From assembly GCF_037126175.1 (NCBI RefSeq), contig NZ_CP146986.1, forward strand, positions 2,074,501 through 2,138,500: a stretch of DNA of 64,000 nt, in the 5' to 3' direction. Shown one piece after another: positions 41,869 through 50,374 of this stretch (positions within the stretch are counted from its first letter, which is position 1; every line of letters starts with the position of its first letter). The notes beneath the pieces are model-generated. The model was not told the DNA's origin, did no database searches, and was given only the letters and a program-made list of their open reading frames with translations. Both the position numbers and the translations under genes were made by a program. The stretch is from Pseudomonas sp. RSB 5.4. GTDB taxonomy: Bacteria; Pseudomonadota; Gammaproteobacteria; Pseudomonadales; Pseudomonadaceae.

Positions 41869-42741
41869 GTGTCCGACCTGCCGACCCAGCGCGCCTACAC
41901 CCGGCGCTTCAACGCCGTACTCGTCTATATCGACGCGCATCTCGAAGGCGACCTCTCGGTGAGTACGTTGAGTCAGTTGGCGAACTTTTCGGTGTTTCAC
42001 TTCCATCGGCAATTCAGCGCGTTCGTTGGCGTGCCGGTGTCGCGCTATGTGCAGCTGATGCGCTTGCGCCGGGCTGCGCATCGGCTGGCCGCGCAGCCGG
42101 AGCATTCGATACTGGATGTCGCGTCTGGCGCCGGTTTCGAAAGTCCGGAAGCGTTCAGCCGCGCATTTCGGCGTGACTTCGGCATGACGCCGAGCGCCTT
42201 CAGGAAGCAACCGAACTGGCAGATCTGGAATGCGGTGTTTGCCATCCCTCATTTTTCCAGGAGCGTCATCATGCAAACCAGAATCGTCGATTTCCCGACC
42301 GTGCGCGTCGCTGCACTTGAGCACTGCGGCGCACCGGGGGAAGTTCAGCAAAGCGTGCAGAAATTCATCGCCTGGCGCATGCACAGCGGGCAGTCGCCCG
42401 TGGCGTCGAGTCGTACCTTCGGCATTCCCTACAACAACCCCGACACCACTGCGGCGCAGGATTTTCGCTTCGCCATCTGTGGCGAGATTGATGAGCCGGT
42501 AGCACCCAATACGTTCGGCGTGGGGGAACTCGTCATACCCGGTGGACGTTGCGTGGTGGTGCGGCACGTCGGTTCGCCGGATCATATCGGCGAAACCATC
42601 TATCCGGTCTACCGTGACTGGTTGCCGGCCAGCGGTGAGGAATTGCGCGATCATCCGCTGTTTTTCCACTACCTGAGCGTGTATCCCGAGACCCCGCAGG
42701 AGCAATGGCAGACGGACATCTATGTGCCTTTGCAATCGTAA
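41869..42741 (+). CDS. AraC-family regulator with GyrI-like effector domain
   Basis: 290 residues. Two HTH motifs lead (STLSQLANFSVFHFHRQFSAFVGVPVSRYVQLMRLRRAAHRLA and VASGAGFESPEAFSRAFRRDFGMTPSAFR, residues 10-115); a GyrI/AraE_binding domain follows (VRVAALEHCGAPGEV...YPVYRDWLPASGEEL). This SoxS/Rob-like order binds small drugs or metabolites. GTG start 41869 with CAGGAG upstream. Target unknown; no divergent partner. Confidence 0.9.
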   Translation: MSDLPTQRAYTRRFNAVLVYIDAHLEGDLSVSTLSQLANFSVFHFHRQFSAFVGVPVSRYVQLMRLRRAAHRLAAQPEHSILDVASGAGFESPEAFSRAFRRDFGMTPSAFRKQPNWQIWNAVFAIPHFSRSVIMQTRIVDFPTVRVAALEHCGAPGEVQQSVQKFIAWRMHSGQSPVASSRTFGIPYNNPDTTAAQDFRFAICGEIDEPVAPNTFGVGELVIPGGRCVVVRHVGSPDHIGETIYPVYRDWLPASGEELRDHPLFFHYLSVYPETPQEQWQTDIYVPLQS

Positions 42742-42826
42742 GATTCACTTACATGTTTTTCCGCTTGTGGTGCGTAATGACAACCCTTTATAAGAGCGGC
42801 TCACTCGCGAATTGAAGGATGTAAAC

Positions 42827-44371
42827 ATGAGCAATGCCTGGAACGAAGGGTATTTCACCGACGAGGGCTACACCTACTCGTATAGCCGGGAAATCAACCC
42901 GGTGTTCCAGCGTTATTGTTTGTTGTTGCGCGGTTTTGCCACCCTCGAAGACACCGGCGGTTACCACTGCGAACTGGGCTTCGGCCAGGGTGTTTCAATC
43001 AACATCCACGCCGCCGCCAACCCGGGCAACTACGTCGGCACCGACTTCACACCGTCCCAGGCCGCGCATGCCATTGCGCTGGCGAATGACTGGAACAGCC
43101 AGGCACGACTGTATGACGACAGCTTCGAACAGTTGCTGGCCCGTGATGACCTGCCGGCCTTCGACAGCATCAGCCTGCATGGCATCTGGACCTGGGTCAG
43201 CCGTGACAACCAGAAACTGATCGTCGAATTCGCCCGGCGCCACCTCAAGCCAGGGGGCATGTTGTACGTCAGCTACAACTGCTTCCCGGGCTGGTCACCT
43301 TCGGCACCCTTGCGCAATCTGTTCAGCCTGCACAACCGCTTTGCCAGCCAGGCCTCGACCAGCCCGGCCAAGCGCATCGATGCCGCGATGCAGTTTTCCG
43401 AAGCGCTGCTGGCGGCCAATCCGAAGTACGCCAAAGCGGCGCCGGCCCTGAGTGCCCAGTTGCAGAGCATCAAGGGCCAGAATCGTCAGTACGTGGCCCA
43501 TGAGTACTTCAACCGCAATTGGGACTGCATGTACTTCACTGACGTGGTCGACGCCATGACCGCAGCCAAACTCGACTACGCCACCACGGCCGTGCCGCTG
43601 GACACAGTGGCCCCGCTGAATTTGAGTGCAGAAGGCATGGACTTTCTGGAAGGTATCGAGCACCCGATCATGCGGGAACAGGCGCGCGACTACTTCATCA
43701 ATCAGAATTTCCGCCGGGATCTGTACGTACGTGGCGCCAATCGGCTGTCTGCTGCCGAGCAGCGCGATGGCCTGCTGAGAACGCGTTTTGTCCTGCTGCA
43801 AGCGATTGAGAGCATTCCCGGCACGGTCACTGGTCCTGCCGGCGAGGCTGCGCTGCAAACAGAGATTTACAGCCCGGTGCTCGAAGCGCTCGCCGCCAGT
43901 GCCTACGCACCGAAAACCCTGCAGCAGTTGTCGATGGCCGTCGGCTCCGTGTCTTACGACGACCTGGTGCAGGCTGTCACCGTGCTGATCGGCATGGGCG
44001 TCGCCGCCCCGTGCCAGAGCGAAGCCGCCGAAAGGCAGGTGCAGGAACGTTGCGACACTCTCAACCTGCAACTGTGCAAACGCGCGCTGTTCAACAACAA
44101 CATTCAGGTGCTGGCCAGCCCGGTCACCGGCGGTGGCGTACCGATCAGCCGCGTGCAGCAGTTGTTCCTGATTTCGATCAAGCAAGGCATGACACAACCG
44201 AGCGAGTGGGCGCAGTTGGCATGGGCCGTCATCGGTGATCAGGGCGAAGTGCTGCTCAAGGGTGACCAGCCGCTGCTCACGGCCGAAGAAAACCTGGCCG
44301 AGATGACCGAACAGGCGCGGGCATTTGCCCAGACTCCGCTGGATATTCTCATGGCGTTGAAAATTGCCTGA
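42827..44371 (+). CDS. SAM-dependent methyltransferase with methyltransferase regulatory domain
   Basis: 514 residues. N-terminal methyltransferase domain with motif I CELGFGQGVSINIHAA and YVGTDFTPSQ, then the family pattern LHGIWTWVSRDNQKLIVEFARRHLKPGGMLYVSYNCFPGWSP. The C-terminal half matches the MethyTransf_Reg type region (IDAAMQFSEALLAANPKYAKA...HEYFNRNWDCMYFTDVVDAM). Acceptor unknown, though such proteins occur with surface-polysaccharide genes. AAGGA precedes ATG 42827. It lies upstream of a TonB receptor. Confidence 0.85.
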   Translation: MSNAWNEGYFTDEGYTYSYSREINPVFQRYCLLLRGFATLEDTGGYHCELGFGQGVSINIHAAANPGNYVGTDFTPSQAAHAIALANDWNSQARLYDDSFEQLLARDDLPAFDSISLHGIWTWVSRDNQKLIVEFARRHLKPGGMLYVSYNCFPGWSPSAPLRNLFSLHNRFASQASTSPAKRIDAAMQFSEALLAANPKYAKAAPALSAQLQSIKGQNRQYVAHEYFNRNWDCMYFTDVVDAMTAAKLDYATTAVPLDTVAPLNLSAEGMDFLEGIEHPIMREQARDYFINQNFRRDLYVRGANRLSAAEQRDGLLRTRFVLLQAIESIPGTVTGPAGEAALQTEIYSPVLEALAASAYAPKTLQQLSMAVGSVSYDDLVQAVTVLIGMGVAAPCQSEAAERQVQERCDTLNLQLCKRALFNNNIQVLASPVTGGGVPISRVQQLFLISIKQGMTQPSEWAQLAWAVIGDQGEVLLKGDQPLLTAEENLAEMTEQARAFAQTPLDILMALKIA

Positions 44372-44413
44372 TCCTTCCATGCGCGTCGGCTGACGTGCAG
44401 GTAAACCGTGCGA

Positions 44414-44437
44414 CTGGCCGTGATCGAAAGCGGCCAG
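44414..44437. other. Hairpin between methyltransferase and TonB receptor genes
   Basis: Seven-bp stem CTGGCCG/CGGCCAG with 10-nt loop, 43 bp past the methyltransferase stop. No T tract. I found no Fur-box-like sequence in the 225-bp intergenic region. Confidence 0.3.
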
Positions 44438-44596
44438 CCGACTGCATTTACGGCGTTTAATGCCGCCTCCTGAAAAATCCACGCCGCTACTGTCACCTCG
44501 CTCCCCGGCAAAAAAAGCAAAATTGCCATGTGTTTTCATCGTTCCTTCTTGCGTCGCACTGTTCATTGCCCGTTCCTGTCTGTCTGGAGTTTCTCG

Positions 44597-46726
44597 ATGC
44601 CATCGCCCAAATCCCTGCCCTCCGCCCTGCTGGGCCTGGCCCTCGCCTGCCCGGTCATGGCCGAGGAACCCAAAGGCATGGAGTTGGGGCAGGTACTGAT
44701 TTCGGCTGAGGAACAAAGCGGCGCCGATGCCTCCGTCGCCGAAGCCGAAGCGCGTCTGGCGCAAGTGCCCGGCGGCAGCAATGTGGTCGACATGCGTCAG
44801 CCGTTGCAGGGCCGGGTGGCGAGCAATCAGGACGTGCTGGCGTATCAGCCGGGGGTTTACGCGCAGTCGGCGGGCAACGAAGGGGTAAAGATTTCGATCC
44901 GGGGTTCGGGGATCAATCGCGCACCGGGCGCCCACGCGTCGGGGTTGTACACGATGCTCGACGGCCTGCCGCTGACCGGCCCCGGCGGCACGCCCTACGA
45001 ATTGCTCGAACCGCTGTGGCTCGACCATGTGGAGGTGCTGCGCGGCGCCAACGGCTTCGATCGCGGCGCACTGGCGCTGGGTGGCGCCATCGATTACGTC
45101 AGCCACACCGGCTATGACGCGCCGAAACTGCAAGTGCGCTATGCCACCGGCAGCCACGGCTATCAGCAGCGTCAGGTGAGTTCCGGGCAGGTGCTGGGCG
45201 ACTTCGATTACTACGTGTCGCTGACCGATGCGAACGCCGACGGCTATCAGGATCACACCGCCAGCGAAAGCAAAGGCGTGATCGCCAACTTCGGTTACCG
45301 CTTCAATCCGAACCTGGAAACCCGCTTCTACTTCCGCTATCGCGAGACCGACAACGACCTCGCCGGCCGCGTAACCAAACACTCGATCGAGCACGATCCT
45401 CGGGCGGCCAACCCGGCCTACGTGTCGCGCGATGACAGCCGCAAACAACCGGGCAGCACCTTCATCGGCAACAAGACCACCTACTACATCGACGACGATT
45501 CGAGCATCCAGACCGGCCTGGTCTATCACGATTACCCGATGGACCTGCGCGAAGGCCCGAACCGTCTGAAAGTGGCCTACACCGACGTCAGCGGCACCTT
45601 CGACTACAAGCGCCGCGACACCGTGTTCGGCATGGAAAGCCGCAGCACCGTGGGCCTGCGCACCACCAAACATTTGCCCAACGATGGCGCCAGCGAATTC
45701 GTGCGCATCCCGTCCGGCAACACCGCCGCGTATACGCCGGGCACACGCATGCGCAACTTCACCTATCAGGGTTCGGACACCGTGCTGCATGTGGGCAACG
45801 ACCTGGAACTCGCCGACGACCTGTGGCTGACCACCGGCCTCGCCGCCATTTACACCCGCCGCGAAAGCGCCGTCACCTACCCGCAAAGCGGCGGCAAAAC
45901 CAGCCTGAATGACTGGGATTACGCCCCGCGTCTGGGCCTGCGCTATCAGGTCACGCCGGATCTGCAACTGTTCGGCAACCTCAGCCGCTCAGTCGAGGCA
46001 CCGCACCCGTGGTCGCTGATCTACAGCTCGAACATCCGCTTCCCCGCCGGCAACGGTGCGGCGACCGGCACCCAGAGCGACCCGATCAAACTGCAAAACC
46101 AGACCGCAACCACCCTCGAACTCGGCGGTCGCGGCGACAGCGCACTCGGCCAGTGGAGCCTGGCGTGGTACTACGCGCAGGTGCGCCACGAATTGCTTTC
46201 GGTGCTGCCGGACGCCAACGCCGTCACCCCGTACGAACTCAACGCCAGCCCCACCGTGCACCAGGGCGTGGAAGCCAGTCTGCAAAGCACACTGTGGTCG
46301 GCCCCCGACGGACGTACATTGAGCCTGCGTCAGGCCTACACCTTCAGCGATTTCCACTACCGCGACGACCAGCGCTTCGGCGACAACCGCCTGCCCGGCC
46401 TGCCGATGCACTACTACCAGGGCGAACTGCGCCACGACTGGCCGCAGGGTTTCTTCGCGGCGGTCAATACGCAACTGGTGTCCAAGGTCGCGGTGGATTA
46501 CGCCAACAGCTACTACGCCGATCCCTACGCATTATTCGGCGCCACCGTCGGCTACAACGCGCCGAAAAACGACTGGCAGACCTGGCTGGACCTGCGCAAC
46601 CTGACCAATAAGCACTACGCCGCAACGGTCACACCGGGGTATGACGACAAGGGCCTGGACGCGGCGCGGTCTACGCCGGGTGAAGGGCTGGGGGTTTATG
46701 TCGGGGTGTCGTGGAGTTTGCTCTGA
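44597..46726 (+). CDS. TonB-dependent outer-membrane receptor
   Basis: 709 residues. Signal peptide to about residue 22 (SALLGLALACPVMAEE), plug domain with VSNQDVLAYQPGVYAQSAGNEGVKISIRGSGI-like blocks and the TMLDGLPLTGPGGTPYE plus VEVLRGANGFDRGALALGGAIDYVS motifs, then the beta-barrel ending in GVYVGVSWSLL. Energised import of a siderophore, metal complex or sugar; no ligand-specific motif is evident. GGAG sits eight bases before ATG 44597. Without a Fur box, iron control is not supported by sequence. Confidence 0.9.
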   Translation: MPSPKSLPSALLGLALACPVMAEEPKGMELGQVLISAEEQSGADASVAEAEARLAQVPGGSNVVDMRQPLQGRVASNQDVLAYQPGVYAQSAGNEGVKISIRGSGINRAPGAHASGLYTMLDGLPLTGPGGTPYELLEPLWLDHVEVLRGANGFDRGALALGGAIDYVSHTGYDAPKLQVRYATGSHGYQQRQVSSGQVLGDFDYYVSLTDANADGYQDHTASESKGVIANFGYRFNPNLETRFYFRYRETDNDLAGRVTKHSIEHDPRAANPAYVSRDDSRKQPGSTFIGNKTTYYIDDDSSIQTGLVYHDYPMDLREGPNRLKVAYTDVSGTFDYKRRDTVFGMESRSTVGLRTTKHLPNDGASEFVRIPSGNTAAYTPGTRMRNFTYQGSDTVLHVGNDLELADDLWLTTGLAAIYTRRESAVTYPQSGGKTSLNDWDYAPRLGLRYQVTPDLQLFGNLSRSVEAPHPWSLIYSSNIRFPAGNGAATGTQSDPIKLQNQTATTLELGGRGDSALGQWSLAWYYAQVRHELLSVLPDANAVTPYELNASPTVHQGVEASLQSTLWSAPDGRTLSLRQAYTFSDFHYRDDQRFGDNRLPGLPMHYYQGELRHDWPQGFFAAVNTQLVSKVAVDYANSYYADPYALFGATVGYNAPKNDWQTWLDLRNLTNKHYAATVTPGYDDKGLDAARSTPGEGLGVYVGVSWSLL

Positions 46727-46757
46727 CGGTTTGCATACTCGGCAACCCGCCGGGTTA

Positions 46758-47150
46758 CTACTCCAACGTAGGCAAATGATTACGCAAAATATTCTCCAGC
46801 CCCGGCCGCGTATGTTTCTCCCAAGGGCAAACATCCTGCGCATCGCCTGTGTGCAGATACTCGCCGGCATCAAATGCCTGATAGATGTCAAAGGCTGGCT
46901 GGGGCATTTCTGCGTGCATCGACACATCAACGATGGGGTTGATAAGTGCATTCATCACTTCATCGCCAAACTCAAAATCACGCGTGTTTGACAGGAAATC
47001 TCTGGCTACGGCGATCGCGACTTGATTAAGCAGATCGCGACGCTCGACCTGCAGCCGCTCACAAAAGGGTTGCAGATCGATGTTCAAGCCTTCTTCAATC
47101 GCTTCCAGCATGACCAGATAAAGATCGGCTTCACTCAACGGCCTACTCAT
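46758..47150 (-). CDS. Small acidic protein of unknown function
   Basis: 130 residues, acidic, mostly helical, no signal or membrane helix (SEADLYLVMLEAIEEGLNIDLQPFCERLQVERRDLLNQ). The DVCPWEKHTRPGLENILRNHL tail is distinctive. No family recognised. It shares strand and close spacing with the DUF7660-like gene upstream (38 bp). Size, acidity and pairing resemble immunity-protein genes, but no toxin is adjacent. Confidence 0.65.
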   Translation of the reverse strand: MSRPLSEADLYLVMLEAIEEGLNIDLQPFCERLQVERRDLLNQVAIAVARDFLSNTRDFEFGDEVMNALINPIVDVSMHAEMPQPAFDIYQAFDAGEYLHTGDAQDVCPWEKHTRPGLENILRNHLPTLE

Positions 47151-47188
47151 CACTCATTTTCCTGCTCTGTTCTTGATGCTCGCCCGGT

Positions 47189-47485
47189 TCACTCATAAAA
47201 CTTGCCGGCCAGCAAAATGCTCGCACAGCGCTGCCATACGTTGGCCGAAGAGACATCTGCTGCCACCTGCCTGGAACTGTCGATCGCCCAGGCACCTGCG
47301 GCCTCAAGAAACGCATCCACAGATCCATTTTCCCAACCCAAGGCGCCCCGACCATAGGGCGACAGCGGTTCGTTCATTGTCCGCTCACGAGCGAAATCGG
47401 CACCCAGTGCCTGAATAAACGTAATGAACGATTGCTCGTCGTTCACGCGTTCCAGCAACTCATCAAGATCATCAGGCGCAGACAT
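47189..47485 (-). CDS. DUF7660-like small protein
   Basis: 98 residues. ELLERVNDEQSFITFIQALGADFARE followed by GALGWENGSVDAFLEAAGAWAIDS matches the pattern of DUF7660, small cytoplasmic proteins of unknown role often annotated near polymorphic-toxin immunity genes. ATG 47485 is preceded by GGAATTTG. Upstream of the 130-residue acidic gene on the same strand. Confidence 0.7.
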   Translation of the reverse strand: MSAPDDLDELLERVNDEQSFITFIQALGADFARERTMNEPLSPYGRGALGWENGSVDAFLEAAGAWAIDSSRQVAADVSSANVWQRCASILLAGKFYE

Positions 47486-47559
47486 CGTGGCAAATTCCTG
47501 TTGGTGAATGGGTTTGCCCGGGATGCTGCTATGCATCGATCAGAGGGTCAACCCGTCCG

Positions 47560-47928
47560 TCAAAACGGCCCCTGCGTCATCACCCGCGTCTCGATGATGC
47601 TGCGCAGCGCAACGACCCGCTTCTGATACAGATCGGTCAAACAATCGAGCTTCGCGCCACAGGCCTTGCGGCTTTTGAGGAAGGCCTGTTGTTCGCCGAT
47701 CAGAGCATCGCGCCCGCCCATCGGCAGCAGGCGTTTATCGAGGCTGAACAGCTCGCCCATGGTGACGTCCAGGTCGTTCAAGGCGCGGTTGGCGCAGACG
47801 GCTTTTTCGTCCATGGATTTGGCCTTGTCGCAGTCGAAACTGGCGGCTTGCGTCGAATTTGCAGCGATCAGCAGCGCACAGCCGAGGGCGGCTGCGGTCA
47901 GCCGTGAAATTTCTCGAACTCCCTTCAT
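47560..47928 (-). CDS. LprI-like (DUF1311) periplasmic protein
   Basis: 122 residues, with signal peptide AAALGCALLIAANSTQAAS. The mature domain FDCDKAKSMDEKAVCANRALNDLDVTMGELFSLDKR...FLKSRKACGAKLDCLTDLYQKRVVAL carries the Cys pairs of the lysozyme-inhibitor LprI family. It may protect the cell wall against lysozyme. ATG 47928 was chosen; an in-frame ATG at 47955 would lengthen the n-region. Divergent from the 76-residue gene. Confidence 0.8.
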   Translation of the reverse strand: MKGVREISRLTAAALGCALLIAANSTQAASFDCDKAKSMDEKAVCANRALNDLDVTMGELFSLDKRLLPMGGRDALIGEQQAFLKSRKACGAKLDCLTDLYQKRVVALRSIIETRVMTQGPF

Positions 47929-47969
47929 GGCTTCGTATCCAACGTTGTAGGTCAATGGAGGTATGAGAA

Positions 47970-48200
47970 ATGAAAAGCACCGACGATATCAAGCCTGCAA
48001 CACCTCATAACGCGCCACCGCTCGACTCCTCGGGCAAACCGGTGGATGTGGTGAACCGCGATCTGCAGGACAGCGACGACGACACCCGCGCCGTGGACGA
48101 GGTGATTACCCCCACCTCCACCCGCGTCATGGAACAGGACACCGAGGAACTCAAGCGTAAGACCGATGCGATCGAACGCAAGGTCGCCGACGGTAACTGA
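47970..48200 (+). CDS. Small hydrophilic hypothetical protein
   Basis: 76 residues, rich in Asp, Thr and Pro, probably disordered (DDIKPATPHNAPPLDSSGKPVDVVNRDLQDSDDDTRAVDE). GGAGG lies upstream of the ATG 47970. No family recognised. Compact, single gene divergent from the LprI-like gene. Confidence 0.65.
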   Translation: MKSTDDIKPATPHNAPPLDSSGKPVDVVNRDLQDSDDDTRAVDEVITPTSTRVMEQDTEELKRKTDAIERKVADGN

Positions 48201-48239
48201 CGCGACGCTCCCCCTCCTTAAAGTGAATTTTCACCTTCC

Positions 48240-48265
48240 TGTCCCGGGTTTTCCTGCCCGGGACA
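48240..48265. terminator. Hairpin after the 76-residue gene
   Basis: Stem TGTCCCGGG/CCCGGGACA with an 8-nt loop containing TTTTCC. No T tract follows, so a weak terminator at best. The remaining 185 bp up to the monooxygenase gene is relatively AT-rich (TTAATAATATTTTACCG) and likely holds its promoter. Confidence 0.4.
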
Positions 48266-48450
48266 ACCCTACCCCTGTCCTGCAAGCCGCGTTTTTACTG
48301 GCTTCACCCCTTCTGCTTCAGCAATTTGTATTCACATCCCAGCTTAATAATATTTTACCGATACCCCCCTCCTGCCTAGTCTGACCGCAAGCAAAACGGA
48401 CCAGCCTGAAGCGATCCGAATCCACTTGCCTTGCCAGGAAGGATGTAGAA

Positions 48451-49770
48451 ATGACCACTGAAATAATAAAAACAGACACGCTTGTCGTGGGGGCCGGACA
48501 GGCCGGTGTGGCGATGAGCGAGCACCTGAGCAAACTCGGCGTGCCGCACCTGGTGCTGGAGCGCAGCCGCATCGCCGAACGCTGGCGCACCGGGCGCTGG
48601 GACTCGTTGGTAGCCAACGGTCCGGCGTGGCACGACCGCTTTCCGGGGCTGGAATTCGATGATGTCGATCCCGACGGTTTCGCCCATAAGGAGCGCGTAG
48701 CGGACTACTTCGAAGCCTATGCGAAGAAATTCAACGCGCCGATCCGCACCGGCGTTGAAGTCAAAAGCGTGGTGCGCAATGTTGGGCGTCCGGGCTTCAC
48801 CATCGAGACTTCCGAAGGAGTGATCGAGGCCAGCCGCGTGGTCGCGGCGACCGGCCCGTTCCAGCGCCCGGTGATCCCGCAGATTGCGCCGCAAGACCCG
48901 CGTCTGTTGCAGATCCACTCCGCCGACTATCGCAATCCGCAGCAACTGCCCGCAGGCGCAGTGCTGGTGGTTGGCGCCGGTTCGTCAGGCGTGCAGATCG
49001 CCGATGAACTGCAGCGCTCCGGCAAGCAGGTGTACCTGTCGGTAGGTGCGCATGACCGTCCGCCGCGTGCCTATCGCAACCGTGATTTCTGCTGGTGGCT
49101 GGGGGTGCTCGGCGAGTGGGATCAGGCGGCGATGAAACCCGGTCGCGAGCACGTGACCATCGCGGTCAGCGGCGCGCATGGCGGGCGCACCATCGATTTC
49201 CGCGGTCTGGCCCATCGCGGCATGACCCTGGTCGGTGTGACCGAGTCGTTCAACAACGGCGTGGTGACCTTCAAGCAGGACCTGCGCGACAACCTCAAGC
49301 GCGGTGACGAGAACTATCTGGCGCTGCTGGATGCCGCCGATGCCTACATCGAGCGCAACGGTCTCGACCTGCCGGAAGAACCCGAAGCACGCGAAACCTA
49401 TCCGGATCCCGAGTGCGTGAAAAATCCGCTGGTCGATCTGGATCTGGCCAAGGCCGGGATCACTTCGATCATCTGGGCCACCGGGTTCGCCGTGGATTAT
49501 TCCTGGCTGCAGGTCGCCGCCTTTGACGACAAGGGCAAACCGCAGCATCAGCGTGGCGTGTCCAGCGAGCCGGGGGTGTATTTCCTTGGGCTGCCATGGC
49601 AGTCGCGCCGCGGCTCGTCGTTTATCTGGGGCGTGTGGCACGACGCCAAACACGTGGCCGATCACATCGCCACCCAGCGCAAATACCTCGACTACCAGGA
49701 TGCCGAGCAGCGTGAAGCCGCCCTGCATGCGACCACCCACAGCAAAGCCGCCGACACCGTCGACGCTTGA
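48451..49770 (+). CDS. Flavin-dependent monooxygenase (FMO/YUC-like)
   Basis: 439 residues. FAD Rossmann motif TLVVGAGQAGVAMSEHL (residues 10-26), then NADPH motif LVVGAGSSGVQIADEL near 173. WRTGRWDSLVANGPAWHDRFPG and GRPGFTIETSEGVIEASRVVAATGPFQRP are typical of class B FMO-like proteins. It inserts one oxygen atom into an N, S or ketone substrate using NADPH. GGAAGG precedes ATG. It opens a plus-strand run with RidA, DUF1028 and an M20 deacylase. Confidence 0.88.
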   Translation: MTTEIIKTDTLVVGAGQAGVAMSEHLSKLGVPHLVLERSRIAERWRTGRWDSLVANGPAWHDRFPGLEFDDVDPDGFAHKERVADYFEAYAKKFNAPIRTGVEVKSVVRNVGRPGFTIETSEGVIEASRVVAATGPFQRPVIPQIAPQDPRLLQIHSADYRNPQQLPAGAVLVVGAGSSGVQIADELQRSGKQVYLSVGAHDRPPRAYRNRDFCWWLGVLGEWDQAAMKPGREHVTIAVSGAHGGRTIDFRGLAHRGMTLVGVTESFNNGVVTFKQDLRDNLKRGDENYLALLDAADAYIERNGLDLPEEPEARETYPDPECVKNPLVDLDLAKAGITSIIWATGFAVDYSWLQVAAFDDKGKPQHQRGVSSEPGVYFLGLPWQSRRGSSFIWGVWHDAKHVADHIATQRKYLDYQDAEQREAALHATTHSKAADTVDA

Positions 49771-49828
49771 TTTCCCTTTTTCGCGGCGGTGCCGGGTGCG
49801 CCGCTGAACACCTACTCTGGAGCTGTAC

Positions 49829-50245
49829 ATGAGCAAGCCAACCCACACCCGCATCCGTATGTTCAACACCAAGGACACCTACCCGAATCAGACCCTGGAC
49901 AACGACCTGTGCCAGGCCGTGCGCGCCGGCAACACCGTGTATGTCCGGGGTCAGGTCGGCACCGATTTCGACGGTAATCTGGTGGGCCTCGGGGATCCGC
50001 GTGCACAGGCCGAACAGGCGATGCGCAACGTCAAGCAACTGCTGGAAGAAGCCGGCAGCGACATGAGCCATATCGTCAAGACCACCACTTACCTGATCGA
50101 CCCGCGCTACCGCGAGCCGGTGTATCAGGAAGTCGGCAAGTGGCTCAAAGGCGTGTTCCCGATCTCCACCGGGCTGGTGGTGTCGGCACTGGGGCAGCCG
50201 CAGTGGCTGATGGAGATTGATGTGGTGGCGGTGATTCCCGATTAA
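49829..50245 (+). CDS. RidA/YjgF-family imine/enamine hydrolase
   Basis: 138 residues. The trimer-forming fold with YVRGQVGTDFDGNLVGLGDPRAQAEQAMRNVKQLLEEAGSDMSHIVKTTTYLID and conserved Arg (DPRYREPVYQEV). RidA proteins hydrolyse reactive 2-aminoacrylate-type enamines and imines, and members inside catabolic clusters act on pathway intermediates. 58 bp after the monooxygenase; a REPIN follows. Confidence 0.9.
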   Translation: MSKPTHTRIRMFNTKDTYPNQTLDNDLCQAVRAGNTVYVRGQVGTDFDGNLVGLGDPRAQAEQAMRNVKQLLEEAGSDMSHIVKTTTYLIDPRYREPVYQEVGKWLKGVFPISTGLVVSALGQPQWLMEIDVVAVIPD

Positions 50246-50267
50246 CCCTGAAAACCGAGTCGCGACA

Positions 50268-50333
50268 TTCGCGAGCAAGCTCGCTCCCACAGGGAAATAC
50301 ATGCCAACTGTGGGAGCGAGCTTGCTCGCGAAG
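50268..50333. repeat. Inverted REP pair between ridA-like and DUF1028 genes
   Basis: ATTCGCGAGCAAGCTCGCTC...CCCACA (50268-50292) and its complement TGTGGGAGCGAGCTTGCTCG...AAG (50309-50333) face each other with a 16-nt loop; the arm order is inside-out compared with the REPINs of the arrays. In mRNA it would be a stable 25-bp hairpin inside a likely operon. Confidence 0.85.
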
Positions 50334-50374
50334 AGGCCCGCAAGGACAACAAATTCCTCGAAAGGAGTTAGACC

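Noticed and set aside
44372..44596. Fur box upstream of the TonB receptor
   Set aside because: No stretch close to the 19-bp Fur consensus was seen in the intergenic region.
43295..45967. An 890-codon open frame opposite the methyltransferase and TonB receptor genes
   Set aside because: A GC-rich antisense frame; composition is repetitive in Val, Gly, Ala and Arg and no motif is present, whereas the plus-strand proteins have clear domains.
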